From Propionispora vibrioides (GTDB taxonomy: Bacteria > Bacillota > Negativicutes > Propionisporales > Propionisporaceae), in contig NZ_FODY01000015.1 of NCBI RefSeq assembly GCF_900110485.1, positions 38,904 through 102,903 of the forward strand: a stretch of DNA of 64,000 bases. Direction: 5' to 3'. A program made the position numbers and the translations under genes. Under the pieces are notes generated by a model that made no database searches, had not been told where the DNA came from, and saw only the letters and a list, made by a program, of their open reading frames with translations. Below, piece after piece: positions 41,845 to 51,407 of this stretch. Each line of letters begins with the position of its first letter. The stretch's first letter is position 1.

Positions 41845-42362
41845 GGGCTTATCTGATGACTGTGAACCAAGCAATCCTTGCCGTGCAAGGTAAGCCGGTA
41901 GGCATGCTGAATCGTTTCTCCAGCGGCTATGCCGAGTCATTGCTCCTGCCCGGTGAAACGGTACTAGCTGCTGCTGAGGCAAATATTCGGACAGGACGTG
42001 GGCACTATCCCGGCATTGTAGTCATTACCGATCAACGCATCCTGGCAGTCTGCGGTCTTCCCGGTATCCGGCGTTCCATAATTCTTCAACGAAATGAGTT
42101 GGAGCAGTGTGCGGAGACCAGCACACTACTTCAATATCGCGCCTCCTTTCTTACCCGCACAGCCACCTTCAGTATGTCTGTCAGCCCCGATGTGGGCGAA
42201 GCCTTTTCTGCCTATATTGCTCAAATCAACGGCGAGGAATTTGAAGATATCCAACTGGATACAGGCAATAGCATTCTCAATCCCAAATTGCTCCGCAACC
42301 TAAAACGTAACAAGCTACGCCGTGAACGGGAGAAGGCTCGCACCACTGCCAGAGATGTATAG
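41841..42362 (+). CDS. Protein with PH-like domain, unknown function
   Basis: 173 residues. The ATG at 41841 overlaps the regulator's stop (ATGA), so the two are coupled; a second ATG at 41856 is possible. LLLPGETVLAAAEANI, then GIVVITDQRILAVCGLPGIRRS and ILQRNELEQCAE, resembles bacterial PH domains (YokE/bPH type), where a strand pair reads 'vlTdqRil'. The C-terminus is strongly basic (RNLKRNKLRREREKA). No membrane segment. Being coupled to a PRD regulator suggests a role in that control circuit, which is inference only. Confidence 0.75.
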   Translation: MRAYLMTVNQAILAVQGKPVGMLNRFSSGYAESLLLPGETVLAAAEANIRTGRGHYPGIVVITDQRILAVCGLPGIRRSIILQRNELEQCAETSTLLQYRASFLTRTATFSMSVSPDVGEAFSAYIAQINGEEFEDIQLDTGNSILNPKLLRNLKRNKLRREREKARTTARDV

Positions 42363-42496
42363 CTTCATCGCGCAGAGGCGGAAAGTCCGGTACAGCATGA
42401 CGCTACGGAGTCGCCACCAAGCGAGGCGCCGTAATTTCAACTATTCCAAAACCAAGTGGAATAGTTTAGCCGCGCTGACAATTTGTTGAAAATATA

Positions 42497-42525
42497 AACA
42501 ACGAGGGCAAACGCCCTCGTTGTTT
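42497..42525 (+). terminator. Terminator after the PRD regulator operon
   Basis: CAACGAGGGC/GCCCTCGTTG perfect stem with AAAC loop followed by TTTCATTG; 135 bases after the PH-like gene. May also stop the convergent dehydrogenase message. An AACTATTCC/GGAATAGTT hairpin precedes it at 42439-42467. Confidence 0.85.
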
Positions 42526-42536
42526 CATTGTATGCC

Positions 42537-42606
42537 ATTAACGAGATTTACTCGCAGCAGCAATACCTTCGGCCATCAAGCCATGCTGAGTTAACAGTTT
42601 TAAAAT
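42537..42606 (-). pseudogene. Remnant resembling a transketolase C-terminal tail
   Basis: Directly after the TAA of the dehydrogenase, the same frame reads GILKLLTQHGLMAEGIAAAS then KSR and stops. The pattern LL..hGL.AEgI...a is like the end of transketolase C-terminal subunits, which suggests a leftover of a deleted gene rather than a read-through tail. Too short to be sure. Confidence 0.35.
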
Positions 42607-42609
42607 CCC

Positions 42610-43962
42610 TTAGCTGTTTACAAAATCGACAACTTTTTGCGCAAGTACTTCCGTGAGTCCCAGATCGGCTATCATGGACAGCATAGTGTACCGGGCCCGT
42701 GTTTCTTTGGCATATACCAGCGCATTGTAAAGACGCCCGGAATCAAACCCAATTTGTGCCGGAGCATAAGGCGCATCCAGACTTTTCAGAATTTCAATCA
42801 TACGGGCTGCGCTGGGCATATTGTCATCCATTGTCTTGACGATGGCATCCCAGTTTTCCTCAATCGCATCAATCCGGGCAAGTCGGCCGGCTACCTCGTT
42901 CTTCCTGGTGTCATGTTCGAGTGCGATAATCGAGTTGGCAGCTGCGCCGTAAATCCTGGTAATATTCTCTTCCCATGCCGCCTGATCATACAGCTTCGCG
43001 TTGGCGCGCGCTGTCGCAAAGTCCGGTCTGGATTCACGCAGAAACTCGGTCATTTTCAGAATCATAACGGTCCCCACAGCAACCTTGGTGCCATGGAGTA
43101 CCGGAATTTTCCCCTCCTGTAGTTCCAGTGTTTCCCAGAAGTGGCACACATGATGCTCACTACCTGCCGCCGGCCGGGAGTCACCAATAAAGCTCATGGC
43201 TACACCAGTGAGGACCAGCCCCTCCATAATATCGCCAATAACCTGTGGGTCACGGCCAGCCACCTGATCCGCGTTTGACAATACATTTTCAATGCACCCG
43301 GTCACCAGATTCACAATCGCATCACAATAATATTCGCCATTTACCAGTTTGGAAATACGCCAGTCATTGAGGCAGGTGAATTTCCCCAATAAATCGCCCA
43401 AGCCTGCCGAAACCATGCGCGGCGGTGCCCCGCAGAGAACATCGGTATCACCGATAATGAACAGCGGAGTCTGCGCCGGAATCGTAACCTTCATGCTATT
43501 GATAATTAGCGCAGCCCCGGAGGAAGCAAAGCCATCCATCGGAGCTGCGGTGGCAACAATGGCGTACGGAACTCCCATCTGATAGCTGAAGAAACGGCAC
43601 ATATCATTGATAGAACCCGTACCAACGGCAACGACCAAATCACATTCCCGGTCGGCATCAATCATCAATTCACCCAAAGCCTTCTCATCGGGGATAAACC
43701 GTTTCCCCGTAAAAATATGTGCCTTTGCTTTGATTCCGGCCTCTTGCAGAATTTGCATTACCTTTTCTCCGGCTATGCCATAGGTGATTTCATCACAGGC
43801 AACGAACAGCTTCCGAAAACCGTACTTCTTCACATATGCCGGCAAGGTATTCATTGCCTTGGCGCCAACTGTAACGCCTTCCAAAGCTGTGGAGTGAGTC
43901 CTGCCACAAGAACATAGAAATGGGTTGCCCAGATAATCTGCGAGTTTGCGAGCATTCGCCAT
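42610..43962 (-). CDS. Glycerol-1-phosphate dehydrogenase-like iron-containing alcohol dehydrogenase
   Basis: 450 residues from ATG 43962 (NARKLADYLGNPFLCSCGRT); the frame's earlier start at 44019 lacks a ribosome site. NAD-binding VVAVGTGSINDMCRF, metal-binding region DGFASSGAA and histidines in GSEHHVCHFWE and PVLHGTKVAVG fit the Fe-ADH_2/AraM-EgsA group, which interconverts dihydroxyacetone phosphate and glycerol-1-phosphate. Bacterial AraM homologues often sit with sugar or polyol uptake genes. Here it is convergent with the PRD regulator and part of the PTS island, so it may act on the phosphorylated product. Confidence 0.88.
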   Translation of the reverse strand: MANARKLADYLGNPFLCSCGRTHSTALEGVTVGAKAMNTLPAYVKKYGFRKLFVACDEITYGIAGEKVMQILQEAGIKAKAHIFTGKRFIPDEKALGELMIDADRECDLVVAVGTGSINDMCRFFSYQMGVPYAIVATAAPMDGFASSGAALIINSMKVTIPAQTPLFIIGDTDVLCGAPPRMVSAGLGDLLGKFTCLNDWRISKLVNGEYYCDAIVNLVTGCIENVLSNADQVAGRDPQVIGDIMEGLVLTGVAMSFIGDSRPAAGSEHHVCHFWETLELQEGKIPVLHGTKVAVGTVMILKMTEFLRESRPDFATARANAKLYDQAAWEENITRIYGAAANSIIALEHDTRKNEVAGRLARIDAIEENWDAIVKTMDDNMPSAARMIEILKSLDAPYAPAQIGFDSGRLYNALVYAKETRARYTMLSMIADLGLTEVLAQKVVDFVNS

Positions 43963-44183
43963 AAATATTACCTGCCTTTCAAAAATAAGATATCGTGAGG
44001 ATTGTTGTGCGAATCGCACCTTTTGAACTGAATCTATACGTTCTGCTCTCCTCAGCCTGTTCTTATCTTATCAAAGCAGAATGAACCTAAAAGCCAAATA
44101 TTTTGCATACGGAAAACGTAATTTAAGGATAACCGATCGGCAGCCATAACATGTTTGACGGCAATAGCAGGTAAATAAAAATA

Positions 44184-44221
44184 AACGAACTGCGTAATTT
44201 CCCGAAAATCCGCAGTTCGTT
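44184..44221 (-). terminator. Terminator after truA
   Basis: AACGAACTGCG/CGCAGTTCGTT stem, 60 bases past the truA stop, followed on the minus strand by TTTATTTTTATTT. It marks the end of the long ribosomal/ecf transcript. Confidence 0.85.
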
Positions 44222-44281
44222 CCTAATTGTAAAAAGTATAGAATTACGAAATGACAGCAAAGGAAGCTCCCTTGCTGTCAT

Positions 44282-45058
44282 TTAATAATATACCTCTTTC
44301 AGATAAAGCCCCTGGGGTGGTGCCGTAATCCCCGCCTGATTACGGTCTCTGTCCGCCAAAATCCGGGCGAAATCAGCCTGTGAGCGTTTCCCGGCCCCCA
44401 CATCAACCAGTGTTCCGACCAGATTGCGGACCATGTGGTATAAAAAGCCGGTTCCCCAAAAGGAAAGTTCAATGAGCTCCCCCGTCGGGCGGCAGGCTGC
44501 TTCCAGAATAGTGCGCACCGGATTGCGTTCCGGACCGCCGGCCGCCTGAAAGGCGGAAAAATCATGGGTTCCCACAATGAGCTGAGTGGCTTGGTGCATA
44601 GCGCTGTGATCCAGCGGCTGACGGATATGCCAGCTATACTGACGATGGAAGGGGTTGGCAACAGGCTGGCAATAAATATGGTAAACATATACTTTGCTCT
44701 GTGCACTGTAGCGGGCATGAAATTCGGCCGGCACCTCACAGGCTTCCCGTATCACAATGTCCGGCGGTAGCAGGCCCTGCATAGCGGCCGGAATCCGTTC
44801 GGTTGGAATGCCGCCGGTTCCGGTAAAGAAATTAACTACCTGCCCGTAAGCGTGCACGCCGCTGTCGGTCCGCCCGGCGCCGGTTATTTTGACCGGATGG
44901 CTGCAGAGTATCTCCAGCCGCTCTTCCAGGATGGCCTGAATGCCGCAGGCATTGGCCTGCCGCTGAAAACCATGATAGGCAGTACCGTCATAGGCAACTG
45001 TCAGTTTAATATTGCGTTCCCCGGTCGCCGGTTCGTTAAAAATGACATCCTTTCTCAC
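44282..45058 (-). CDS. truA: tRNA pseudouridine(38-40) synthase
   Basis: Isomerises uridines 38-40 in the anticodon stem. 258 residues from GTG 45058, chosen for the AAGGGAGG six bases ahead; an upstream TTG in frame has no such site. Catalytic Asp in GAGRTDSGVHAYGQVVNF; IKLTVAYDGTAYHGFQRQ, FHARYSAQSKVYVYHI and FLYHMVRNLVGTLVDVG follow the family. Last gene of the rplQ-ecfA1-ecfA2-ecfT-truA group. Confidence 0.98.
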   Translation of the reverse strand: MRKDVIFNEPATGERNIKLTVAYDGTAYHGFQRQANACGIQAILEERLEILCSHPVKITGAGRTDSGVHAYGQVVNFFTGTGGIPTERIPAAMQGLLPPDIVIREACEVPAEFHARYSAQSKVYVYHIYCQPVANPFHRQYSWHIRQPLDHSAMHQATQLIVGTHDFSAFQAAGGPERNPVRTILEAACRPTGELIELSFWGTGFLYHMVRNLVGTLVDVGAGKRSQADFARILADRDRNQAGITAPPQGLYLKEVYY

Positions 45059-45072
45059 ACCGGTCCTCCCTT

Positions 45073-45894
45073 TCAAACCGCTGCCAGCGAGGCACCAAAA
45101 TTTAGTCGCAGCACGGTTACTGCAAGCAGCAGCAATACAATAACGCCAAAGGCCATCAGGTCTCCGCCAGTAAAGGCAAGTTCCTTCATCCGGGTCCGCT
45201 GTTCGCCACCGCGATAGCAGCGAGCTTCCATCGCGGTAGCCAGCTCGTCGGCCCGTCGAAAAGCACTGACAAACAAAGGCACCAGCAGCGGAATCATATT
45301 CTTGCTGCGCTGCACAAGGTTACCGGAGGTAAAATCAGCTCCCCGCGCCGACTGGGCTTTCATAATGCGGTCGGTTTCATCCAACAGGGTGGGAATAAAC
45401 CGCAGGGCAATGGTCATCATCATCGCCAGTTCATGGGCCGGCACACCGAGCCTTTGAAAAGGTTTCAACAGACGCTCGATAGCATCGGTCAGGGCGATCG
45501 GTGATGTAGTGAAGGTCAGCAGGGACGATACCACAATCAGCAGCATCAGACGGCCTGTCATCAATATGCCCTGAGCGATTCCCTCACCGGTGACTGTAAA
45601 CGGTCCGGCAGCGGCAACCGGATTCCCCGGTGTGGAAAAAACATGGACCAGAAACGTGATAACCAGAATCATCCACAGTGGCTTGACTGATTTCACCAGC
45701 ATGAAAAAAGGAATGCCGGACACCCAGGTGATCACAAGAATAAAGAGCAGAAAAACAAGATAGCAGGAGTAATTCGTTGCTAAGAGAATCGCCGAAATAA
45801 TCAGCAAAACTGCGATAATTTTCGTCCGGGGGTCAAGGCGATGCACCGGCGACTGACCGGGGAAATACTGCCCCAGTGTAATATCTGTCAGCAT
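45073..45894 (-). CDS. ecfT: Energy-coupling factor transporter transmembrane protein EcfT
   Basis: Membrane scaffold joining the EcfA ATPases to vitamin or metal S-components. 273 residues, about five to six helices, and the two coupling motifs with Ala-Arg-Gly cores: KAQSARGADF near 190 and AMEARCYRGG near 230. AGGAGG ahead of ATG 45894; its start overlaps the ecfA2 end by 7 bases. The substrate-binding S-components are not in the window, as usual for group II ECF systems. Confidence 0.97.
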   Translation of the reverse strand: MLTDITLGQYFPGQSPVHRLDPRTKIIAVLLIISAILLATNYSCYLVFLLFILVITWVSGIPFFMLVKSVKPLWMILVITFLVHVFSTPGNPVAAAGPFTVTGEGIAQGILMTGRLMLLIVVSSLLTFTTSPIALTDAIERLLKPFQRLGVPAHELAMMMTIALRFIPTLLDETDRIMKAQSARGADFTSGNLVQRSKNMIPLLVPLFVSAFRRADELATAMEARCYRGGEQRTRMKELAFTGGDLMAFGVIVLLLLAVTVLRLNFGASLAAV

Positions 45895-46754
45895 GGTTTG
45901 TTCCTCCTTAACGCGGCAGCAATCGTCTCAATGCCTTCCGGCACGGTAATAACCGTATCCTCCACCGCCAATCCCCGTTTTTTTAAGCTTTGCAGCAAGG
46001 CGGTAATCGGCGGCACCTCCACGCCGGCCTGGACCAAAGCCTGCCGTTGCTTGGTGAAAATGTCCCGCGGTGCTCCGTCCAGGCATACCTGCCCTTTCTG
46101 CATAACAATCAGGCGGGTAGCCATTTCGGCAATTTCCTCCATATGATGGGTAACCAGGATAAGGGTAAGGCCTGTTTCCCGGTATAGCTGCTTAATATGA
46201 GCAAAGATTTCACTCCGGCCCTTAGGGTCCAGACCGGCCGACGGTTCGTCCAGAATCAGATAGCTGGGCTGCATGGCAATGACGCCGGCAATAGCCACCC
46301 GGCGCATCTGACCGCCGCTTAATTGAAAAGGCGAACGTTTGGCATAGCTGTTAAAATCCACATTGACAAAAGACATGGCCAAGCGTACCCGGTTTTCCAC
46401 TTCCGCTTCGCTCAGCCCCAGATTGCGCGGCCCAAAAGCAATGTCGTCAAAAATAGTTTCTTCAAACAATTGATGCTCGGGATATTGAAAAACCATACCG
46501 ATTTTTCGCTTGGCCTGCAGGATCTGCGGTCCTTTTCCCTTGAGGTTCACGCCTTCTAACAGCACTTCACCGCTGGTGGGTGACAGAAGACCGTTCAGAT
46601 GCTGCAGCAGCGTCGATTTGCCTGAGCCTGTATGACCGATAATTCCAATGCATTCGCCGGGTTTAATTTCCAGATTGATATCGGCGATAGCTGTGCGTTC
46701 ATAGGGAGTTCCCCTCATATAAATATGCGTAACCTGATTCAGTACTATGGACAT
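45888..46754 (-). CDS. ecfA2: Energy-coupling factor transporter ATPase EcfA2
   Basis: One of two different ATPases of the group II ECF transporter. 288 residues. Walker A GIIGHTGSGKSTLLQHLNGL, Q-loop GMVFQYPEHQLF, signature LSGGQMRRVAIAG, Walker B LILDEPSAGLDP, H-loop VTHHMEE. Overlaps ecfA1 by 10 bases and ecfT by 7. Confidence 0.97.
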   Translation of the reverse strand: MSIVLNQVTHIYMRGTPYERTAIADINLEIKPGECIGIIGHTGSGKSTLLQHLNGLLSPTSGEVLLEGVNLKGKGPQILQAKRKIGMVFQYPEHQLFEETIFDDIAFGPRNLGLSEAEVENRVRLAMSFVNVDFNSYAKRSPFQLSGGQMRRVAIAGVIAMQPSYLILDEPSAGLDPKGRSEIFAHIKQLYRETGLTLILVTHHMEEIAEMATRLIVMQKGQVCLDGAPRDIFTKQRQALVQAGVEVPPITALLQSLKKRGLAVEDTVITVPEGIETIAAALRRNKPC

Positions 46755-47578
46755 AATGCCACCGCCAATGCTTCATTGGTAATAATTTCACCGGGAAGCT
46801 TCCAGCCTTTTTCCCTGAGGCGATGGGCTACTTCCGCCGCTACCGGTACATCCAGACCAATTTTTTTCAATACGGCCACCTGACTGAATACTTCGGCCGG
46901 ACTGCCATCCAACTGGATACTCCCCTGATGCATGACAATGATCCGGTCAGCCGTAACGGCCTCTTCCATAAAATGCGTAATATAAAGCACCGTCATCCCT
47001 TCCTCGCGGTGCAGCTTGCGCACAGTGGACAGAACCTCACTGCGTCCCTGTGGATCAAGCATGGCCGTCGGTTCGTCCAGCACCAGACAGCTAGGACGCA
47101 TGGCCAGCACGCCGGCAATGGCAATTCGCTGTTTCTGACCGCCCGACAGCAGGTGCGGTCCGTGCTGACGGTACTCGGTCATACCAACCTGGGCCAAGGC
47201 TTCCTCTACCCGCCGGGAAATTTCCGCCGGCGGCAGTCCCAGATTCTCCGGCCCAAAGGCCACATCTTCCTCCACCAGCGTTGCTACAAGCTGATTGTCG
47301 GGGTTCTGAAACACCATGCCTACCGTCTGCCTGATCTGCCAAAGTTGCTCCGGCTGACGCGTATCCATACCATTGACAAAACAACAACCCGCTGAGGGTT
47401 GCAGCAGGGCATTCACATGGCGAGCCAGGGTGGACTTGCCCGAACCGTTCGTGCCAATGACAGCAACAAATTCTCCCTTGGCGATGGTCAGATTGATATT
47501 TTTTAAGGCGTCTACCCGGTTTCCTTCATTATCGGTATAGGTGTGCCCCATATTCTCCAGCGTAATAAAAGCCTGCAT
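46745..47578 (-). CDS. ecfA1: Energy-coupling factor transporter ATPase EcfA1
   Basis: 278 residues. Start at ATG 47578 (QAFITLENMGHTYTDNEG), directly after GGGAGAGAGG; the frame's first start at 47602 covers the ribosome site. Walker A VIGTNGSGKSTLARHVNALL, Q-loop GMVFQNPDNQLVA, signature LSGGQKQRIAIAG, Walker B LVLDEPTAMLDP, H-loop ITHFMEE. First of the ecfA1-A2-T trio behind rplQ. Confidence 0.97.
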   Translation of the reverse strand: MQAFITLENMGHTYTDNEGNRVDALKNINLTIAKGEFVAVIGTNGSGKSTLARHVNALLQPSAGCCFVNGMDTRQPEQLWQIRQTVGMVFQNPDNQLVATLVEEDVAFGPENLGLPPAEISRRVEEALAQVGMTEYRQHGPHLLSGGQKQRIAIAGVLAMRPSCLVLDEPTAMLDPQGRSEVLSTVRKLHREEGMTVLYITHFMEEAVTADRIIVMHQGSIQLDGSPAEVFSQVAVLKKIGLDVPVAAEVAHRLREKGWKLPGEIITNEALAVALCP

Positions 47579-47779
47579 ATTCCTCTCTCCCAGTCTCAGC
47601 AATTCAATTCATTGGCTGTATCTTCGTGAGTTCGGCGCTCGCCTGCTCAAACTAATTGTATTGAGCAAACGAACATCGACACCGCGAAGCGAAACAAAGA
47701 CGACCAAATGGTCGCCTTCATTTTTCACCTGATCTCTCCGATCATAATAGAACGGACTAAGGCTCATGCCCGCGTCCTA

Positions 47780-47804
47780 AGAGACTTGGCTATGCCAAGT
47801 CTTT
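47780..47804 (-). other. Hairpin between rplQ and ecfA1
   Basis: AGACTTGGC/GCCAAGTCT stem with a TAT loop just past the rplQ stop. The T-run lies on the plus-strand side, so as a minus-strand terminator it would be weak; partial attenuation between rplQ and ecf is possible. Confidence 0.55.
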
Positions 47805-47807
47805 TTC

Positions 47808-48146
47808 TTATACCAATTCGAGAATTGCCATCGGTGCAGCATCGCCGCGACGAGGACCAAGTTTCATGATGCGGGTGTATCCGCCCTGGCGTTCCGCATA
47901 CTTCGGTGCGATGGTATCAAACAGTTTTCTAACAACATCTTCATCCATGAGGTACGATAATACCTGGCGACGCGCATGCAAATCGCCCCGCTTGGCTAAA
48001 GTGATCATTTTTTCGGCTAAGCCGCTGATTTCTTTAGCTTTTGCTTCGGTAGTCTCAATACGCTCATATGCAAAGAAGGAAGTTAAAATACTGCGAAACA
48101 GTGCTTTACGTGCACTGGAGTCACGTCCTAATTTTCTATAAGCCAC
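47808..48146 (-). CDS. rplQ: 50S ribosomal protein L17
   Basis: Large-subunit protein near the exit tunnel. 112 residues: [19 protein letters not shown] at the start, [16 protein letters not shown] and [20 protein letters not shown] at the end. Follows rpoA by 13 bases. Confidence 0.99.
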   Translation of the reverse strand: MAYRKLGRDSSARKALFRSILTSFFAYERIETTEAKAKEISGLAEKMITLAKRGDLHARRQVLSYLMDEDVVRKLFDTIAPKYAERQGGYTRIMKLGPRRGDAAPMAILELV

Positions 48147-48159
48147 ATTCTTCCCTCCC

Positions 48160-49119
48160 CTACTCTTCAGCTTCGGTTAGTGCCAGACCAAGTTCAATCA
48201 ATTTCTTTTTGACTTCTTCCATTGATTTGCGTCCGAGATTACGAACTTTCATCATATCCTCTTCAGACTTTTGAACCAGTTCTGCCACAGTATTAATTCC
48301 AGCCCGTTTCAAACAATTGTAAGAACGTACCGAAAGATCCAAATCCTCAATGGTCATTTCCAAAGTCTTGGAAGCTCCCTCTTGCGGCGCTTCGGTAAAG
48401 GTTCCTTCCGCTCCTTCATCTTCCGTCGGAATGCCTGCCATGTTCTGGAATAATTTTAGGTGAGCTATCATAATACCCGCAGCTTTGCTTACTGCTTCCT
48501 CGGGTCTTATGCTGCCATCGGTCCACACTTCCAATGTCAACTTGTCGTAGTTCGTCACGTTGCCGACACGTGTATCGGTAGTATTGTAATTGACCCGTTG
48601 GATAGGCGAAAAAATGGAATCAATGGGAATAACGCCGATCACATGTTCAGGTTTTTTGTTCTTATCAGCAGAAACATACCCGCGACCACGCTCTACGGTG
48701 ATTTCCATCTTCAGTGAACCGCTGGCATCGACGGTAGCCAAATGTATATCCGGATTCAGTATTTCCACGTCAGCATCAGTAACGATATCCGCAGCGGTAA
48801 CCTCACCTTCACCGGTAAAATCCACCCGTAAAACTTTTGGCTCGTCTGTATGCATTTTTATGCACAGTTCTTTGAGGTTTAAAATAATGTCGGTAACGTC
48901 TTCCCGCACGCCGGGAATGGTAGAAAATTCGTGAAGCACCCCTTCGATTTTCACCGAAGTAACCGCTGCCCCATGAAGCGATGAAAGGAGAATACGGCGC
49001 AAGCTGTTGCCCAGCGTAGTTCCATATCCCGGTTCTAATGGCTCACAAACAAATTTTCCATAACGACTGTCTTCACTGATTTCTACTATCTCGATGTTCG
49101 GTTTTTCGATATCGTTCAT
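48160..49119 (-). CDS. rpoA: DNA-directed RNA polymerase subunit alpha
   Basis: Dimerising scaffold of RNA polymerase. 319 residues from ATG 49119 ([16 protein letters not shown]), with GAGGAGGG ahead; the upstream start at 49170 is not supported. N-terminal domain with [20 protein letters not shown]; linker; C-terminal domain [20 protein letters not shown], which binds UP elements and activators. Confidence 0.99.
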   Translation of the reverse strand: MNDIEKPNIEIVEISEDSRYGKFVCEPLEPGYGTTLGNSLRRILLSSLHGAAVTSVKIEGVLHEFSTIPGVREDVTDIILNLKELCIKMHTDEPKVLRVDFTGEGEVTAADIVTDADVEILNPDIHLATVDASGSLKMEITVERGRGYVSADKNKKPEHVIGVIPIDSIFSPIQRVNYNTTDTRVGNVTNYDKLTLEVWTDGSIRPEEAVSKAAGIMIAHLKLFQNMAGIPTEDEGAEGTFTEAPQEGASKTLEMTIEDLDLSVRSYNCLKRAGINTVAELVQKSEEDMMKVRNLGRKSMEEVKKKLIELGLALTEAEE

Positions 49120-49208
49120 CCGAAAAAGACCCTCCTCTTTGCGCACTGCTGAAGTTACGCTATAACCCACGGCTGAGGGTAAATTAAAATTCGCACTACC
49201 TACAGTTG

Positions 49209-49835
49209 TTATCTGGAATATAACTCGACGATAAGATGTTCCTGAATCGGGATGTCAATTTCCTCACGATTGGGGTAGCGTACTACTTTACCGCTCAAAT
49301 CCGCCGCTGAAAGTTCCAACCAGGCCGGAACGGTCTTGCTGGCAATGCCTTCAGCCATTTCTTTCATAATCGGTGATTCCTTGCTGGATTCTTTTACTTG
49401 GATGACATCATCGGCTTTTATCTGATAAGAAGGGATATTTACCCGGTGGCCATTCACTGTAAAGTGTCCATGACGAACTAATTGTCTTGCCTGGTTGCGG
49501 CTGCTGCCGAAACCCAGACGGTATACAACGTTGTCCAATCTTCTTTCTAACAATACCAGTAAGTTTTCACCGGTAATGCCTTTCTGACGGTCCGCTTTGT
49601 CAAAATAAGTGCGGAACTGACCTTCCAACACACCGTAAGTACGGCGTGCCTTTTGTTTTTCCCGCAGCTGGATGCCATACTCGGAAACTTTCTTCCGACC
49701 TTGACCATGTTGACCAGGCGCATAGCTGCGTTTGGAGAACGCGCATTTGTCGCTGTAACATCTATCACCTTTTAAGTACAGTTTGACGCCTTCGCGGCGG
49801 CACTGTCTGCAAACAGGTCCTATATATCTAGCCAT
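49209..49835 (-). CDS. rpsD: 30S ribosomal protein S4
   Basis: Primary 16S rRNA-binding protein. 208 residues. N-terminal zinc-type Cys set ([18 protein letters not shown] ... CYSDKCAF), and the S4 domain [20 protein letters not shown]. In many Firmicutes rpsD is elsewhere; here it lies in the alpha operon between rpsK and rpoA. Confidence 0.99.
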   Translation of the reverse strand: MARYIGPVCRQCRREGVKLYLKGDRCYSDKCAFSKRSYAPGQHGQGRKKVSEYGIQLREKQKARRTYGVLEGQFRTYFDKADRQKGITGENLLVLLERRLDNVVYRLGFGSSRNQARQLVRHGHFTVNGHRVNIPSYQIKADDVIQVKESSKESPIMKEMAEGIASKTVPAWLELSAADLSGKVVRYPNREEIDIPIQEHLIVELYSR

Positions 49836-49861
49836 TCTTTATTCAGCACCTCCCAAAATCC

Positions 49862-50254
49862 TTATACTCTTCTCCGTTTAGGCGGACGGCATCCGTTGTG
49901 GGGAACCGGTGTGCAATCTTTAATCAGATTGACTTCCAATCCGGCAGCCTGCAGCGACCGGATGGCAGCTTCCCGTCCGGCGCCAGGGCCTTTAACAAAT
50001 ACTTCGATTTGTTTTAAGCCATGTTCCATCGCTGCTTTGGCAGCAGTTTCGGCTGCCATCTGTGCAGCAAAAGGAGTGCTTTTGCGCGAACCTCTGAAAC
50101 CAAGGCCACCTGCACTAGCCCAGGAAAGCGCATTACCCTTTGTATCGGTAATGGTAACGATCGTATTATTGAAGGTCGAACGGATGTGGGCTACACCATG
50201 CTCGATATTTTTACGTTCTTTTCTTTTCGGTCTAACGACTTTTTTAGCAACCAC
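49862..50254 (-). CDS. rpsK: 30S ribosomal protein S11
   Basis: Platform protein of the 30S. 130 residues. [40 protein letters not shown] and the C-terminal [17 protein letters not shown] are conserved. Between rpsM and rpsD in the alpha operon. Confidence 0.99.
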   Translation of the reverse strand: MVAKKVVRPKRKERKNIEHGVAHIRSTFNNTIVTITDTKGNALSWASAGGLGFRGSRKSTPFAAQMAAETAAKAAMEHGLKQIEVFVKGPGAGREAAIRSLQAAGLEVNLIKDCTPVPHNGCRPPKRRRV

Positions 50255-50268
50255 TCTTTATCCCTCCT

Positions 50269-50643
50269 TTACGCTTTCTTCCGTTTCGCGCCAACAGTCC
50301 GTTTCGGACCTTTGCGGGTGCGGGCGTTGGTTTTCGTACGTTGTCCCCGGACAGGCAAGCCCATACGGTGACGTTTTCCCCGGTAAGAACCGATCTCAAT
50401 CAAACGTTTAATGTTGAGCTGTTCTTCACGGCGCAAGTCGCCTTCTACTCTGTAATCCTTGTCAATTGCCTCACGCAACTGAGCTACTTCTTCCTCGGTA
50501 AGATCGCGCGTGCGAGTATCAGGATTGATTTTTGTAGCTGCTAGGATTGTTTTCGATAAAGTAAGTCCGATACCATAAATATATGTTAATGCAATTTCAA
50601 TTCTCTTATCGCGCGGTAAGTCTACTCCGGCAATACGTGCCAT
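50269..50643 (-). CDS. rpsM: 30S ribosomal protein S13
   Basis: Head protein contacting P-site tRNA and 50S bridges. 124 residues: [40 protein letters not shown] and a basic tail. Follows rpmJ by 16 bases. Confidence 0.99.
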   Translation of the reverse strand: MARIAGVDLPRDKRIEIALTYIYGIGLTLSKTILAATKINPDTRTRDLTEEEVAQLREAIDKDYRVEGDLRREEQLNIKRLIEIGSYRGKRHRMGLPVRGQRTKTNARTRKGPKRTVGAKRKKA

Positions 50644-50659
50644 CTATACATGCACCCCC

Positions 50660-50827
<168 letters not shown>

Positions 50828-50865
50828 TTAAAACACCCTCTGCAAATTAATTTTATATACCTATC

Positions 50866-51084
50866 TTATTTAAAACGATAAGTAATTCGTCCGCGTTTCA
50901 AATCATACGGTGTAAGCTCTACTGTTACTTTGTCGCCAGGTAAGATCCGGATAAAATTCATGCGGATTTTACCTGATACATGTGCCAGTACAATATGCCC
51001 GTTTTCCAGTTTAACCTGAAACATGGCATTTGGTAAAGCCTCAACGACCGTACCTTCTACTTCAATTACGTCTTGTTTGGACAC
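50866..51084 (-). CDS. infA: Translation initiation factor IF-1
   Basis: 72 residues, OB-fold. [39 protein letters not shown] and [15 protein letters not shown] match the family. GTG start at 51084 with AGGAGGG ahead. Blocks the A site during initiation. Confidence 0.99.
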   Translation of the reverse strand: MSKQDVIEVEGTVVEALPNAMFQVKLENGHIVLAHVSGKIRMNFIRILPGDKVTVELTPYDLKRGRITYRFK

Positions 51085-51108
51085 AAACTGTCCCTCCTCG
51101 TCCGCTTA

Positions 51109-51396
51109 TCACAAAATATCCGGTTCACAAAAACAAGCAATAGCCTGACGAACAGCTTCGTCAGTAACTGTCTCGCCTTCAGCAAGTTTCTTCGTCAGTA
51201 CCGTAGCAACAGACTGTAAAACTTTGACATGCCGGATGTTTTTCTTTTTAGGTTTGGCAATCGGATGGTTGCGACCATTCGCTACATAAATGTAAGATGA
51301 ACTGTCAATTGCGACCACTAGATAGCCAGTGCCATGATCGCGCCCGGCAATACTTGTTACTAGTTGGCCTAGAACGATCTGTTTATCGTCTAGCAC
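51109..51396 (-). CDS. KOW domain-containing RNA-binding protein (L14e-like)
   Basis: 95 residues. KOW-like N-terminal part VLGQLVTSIAGRDHGTGYLV, then a basic patch IAKPKKKNIRHVKVL. GTG start behind AGGAGG. Lies between map and infA, a position where many Clostridia and Negativicutes carry this small COG2163-type gene. Probably acts on ribosomes or RNA; its role is not established. Confidence 0.88.
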   Translation of the reverse strand: MLDDKQIVLGQLVTSIAGRDHGTGYLVVAIDSSSYIYVANGRNHPIAKPKKKNIRHVKVLQSVATVLTKKLAEGETVTDEAVRQAIACFCEPDIL

Positions 51397-51407
51397 AGCC
51401 GCGCCTC

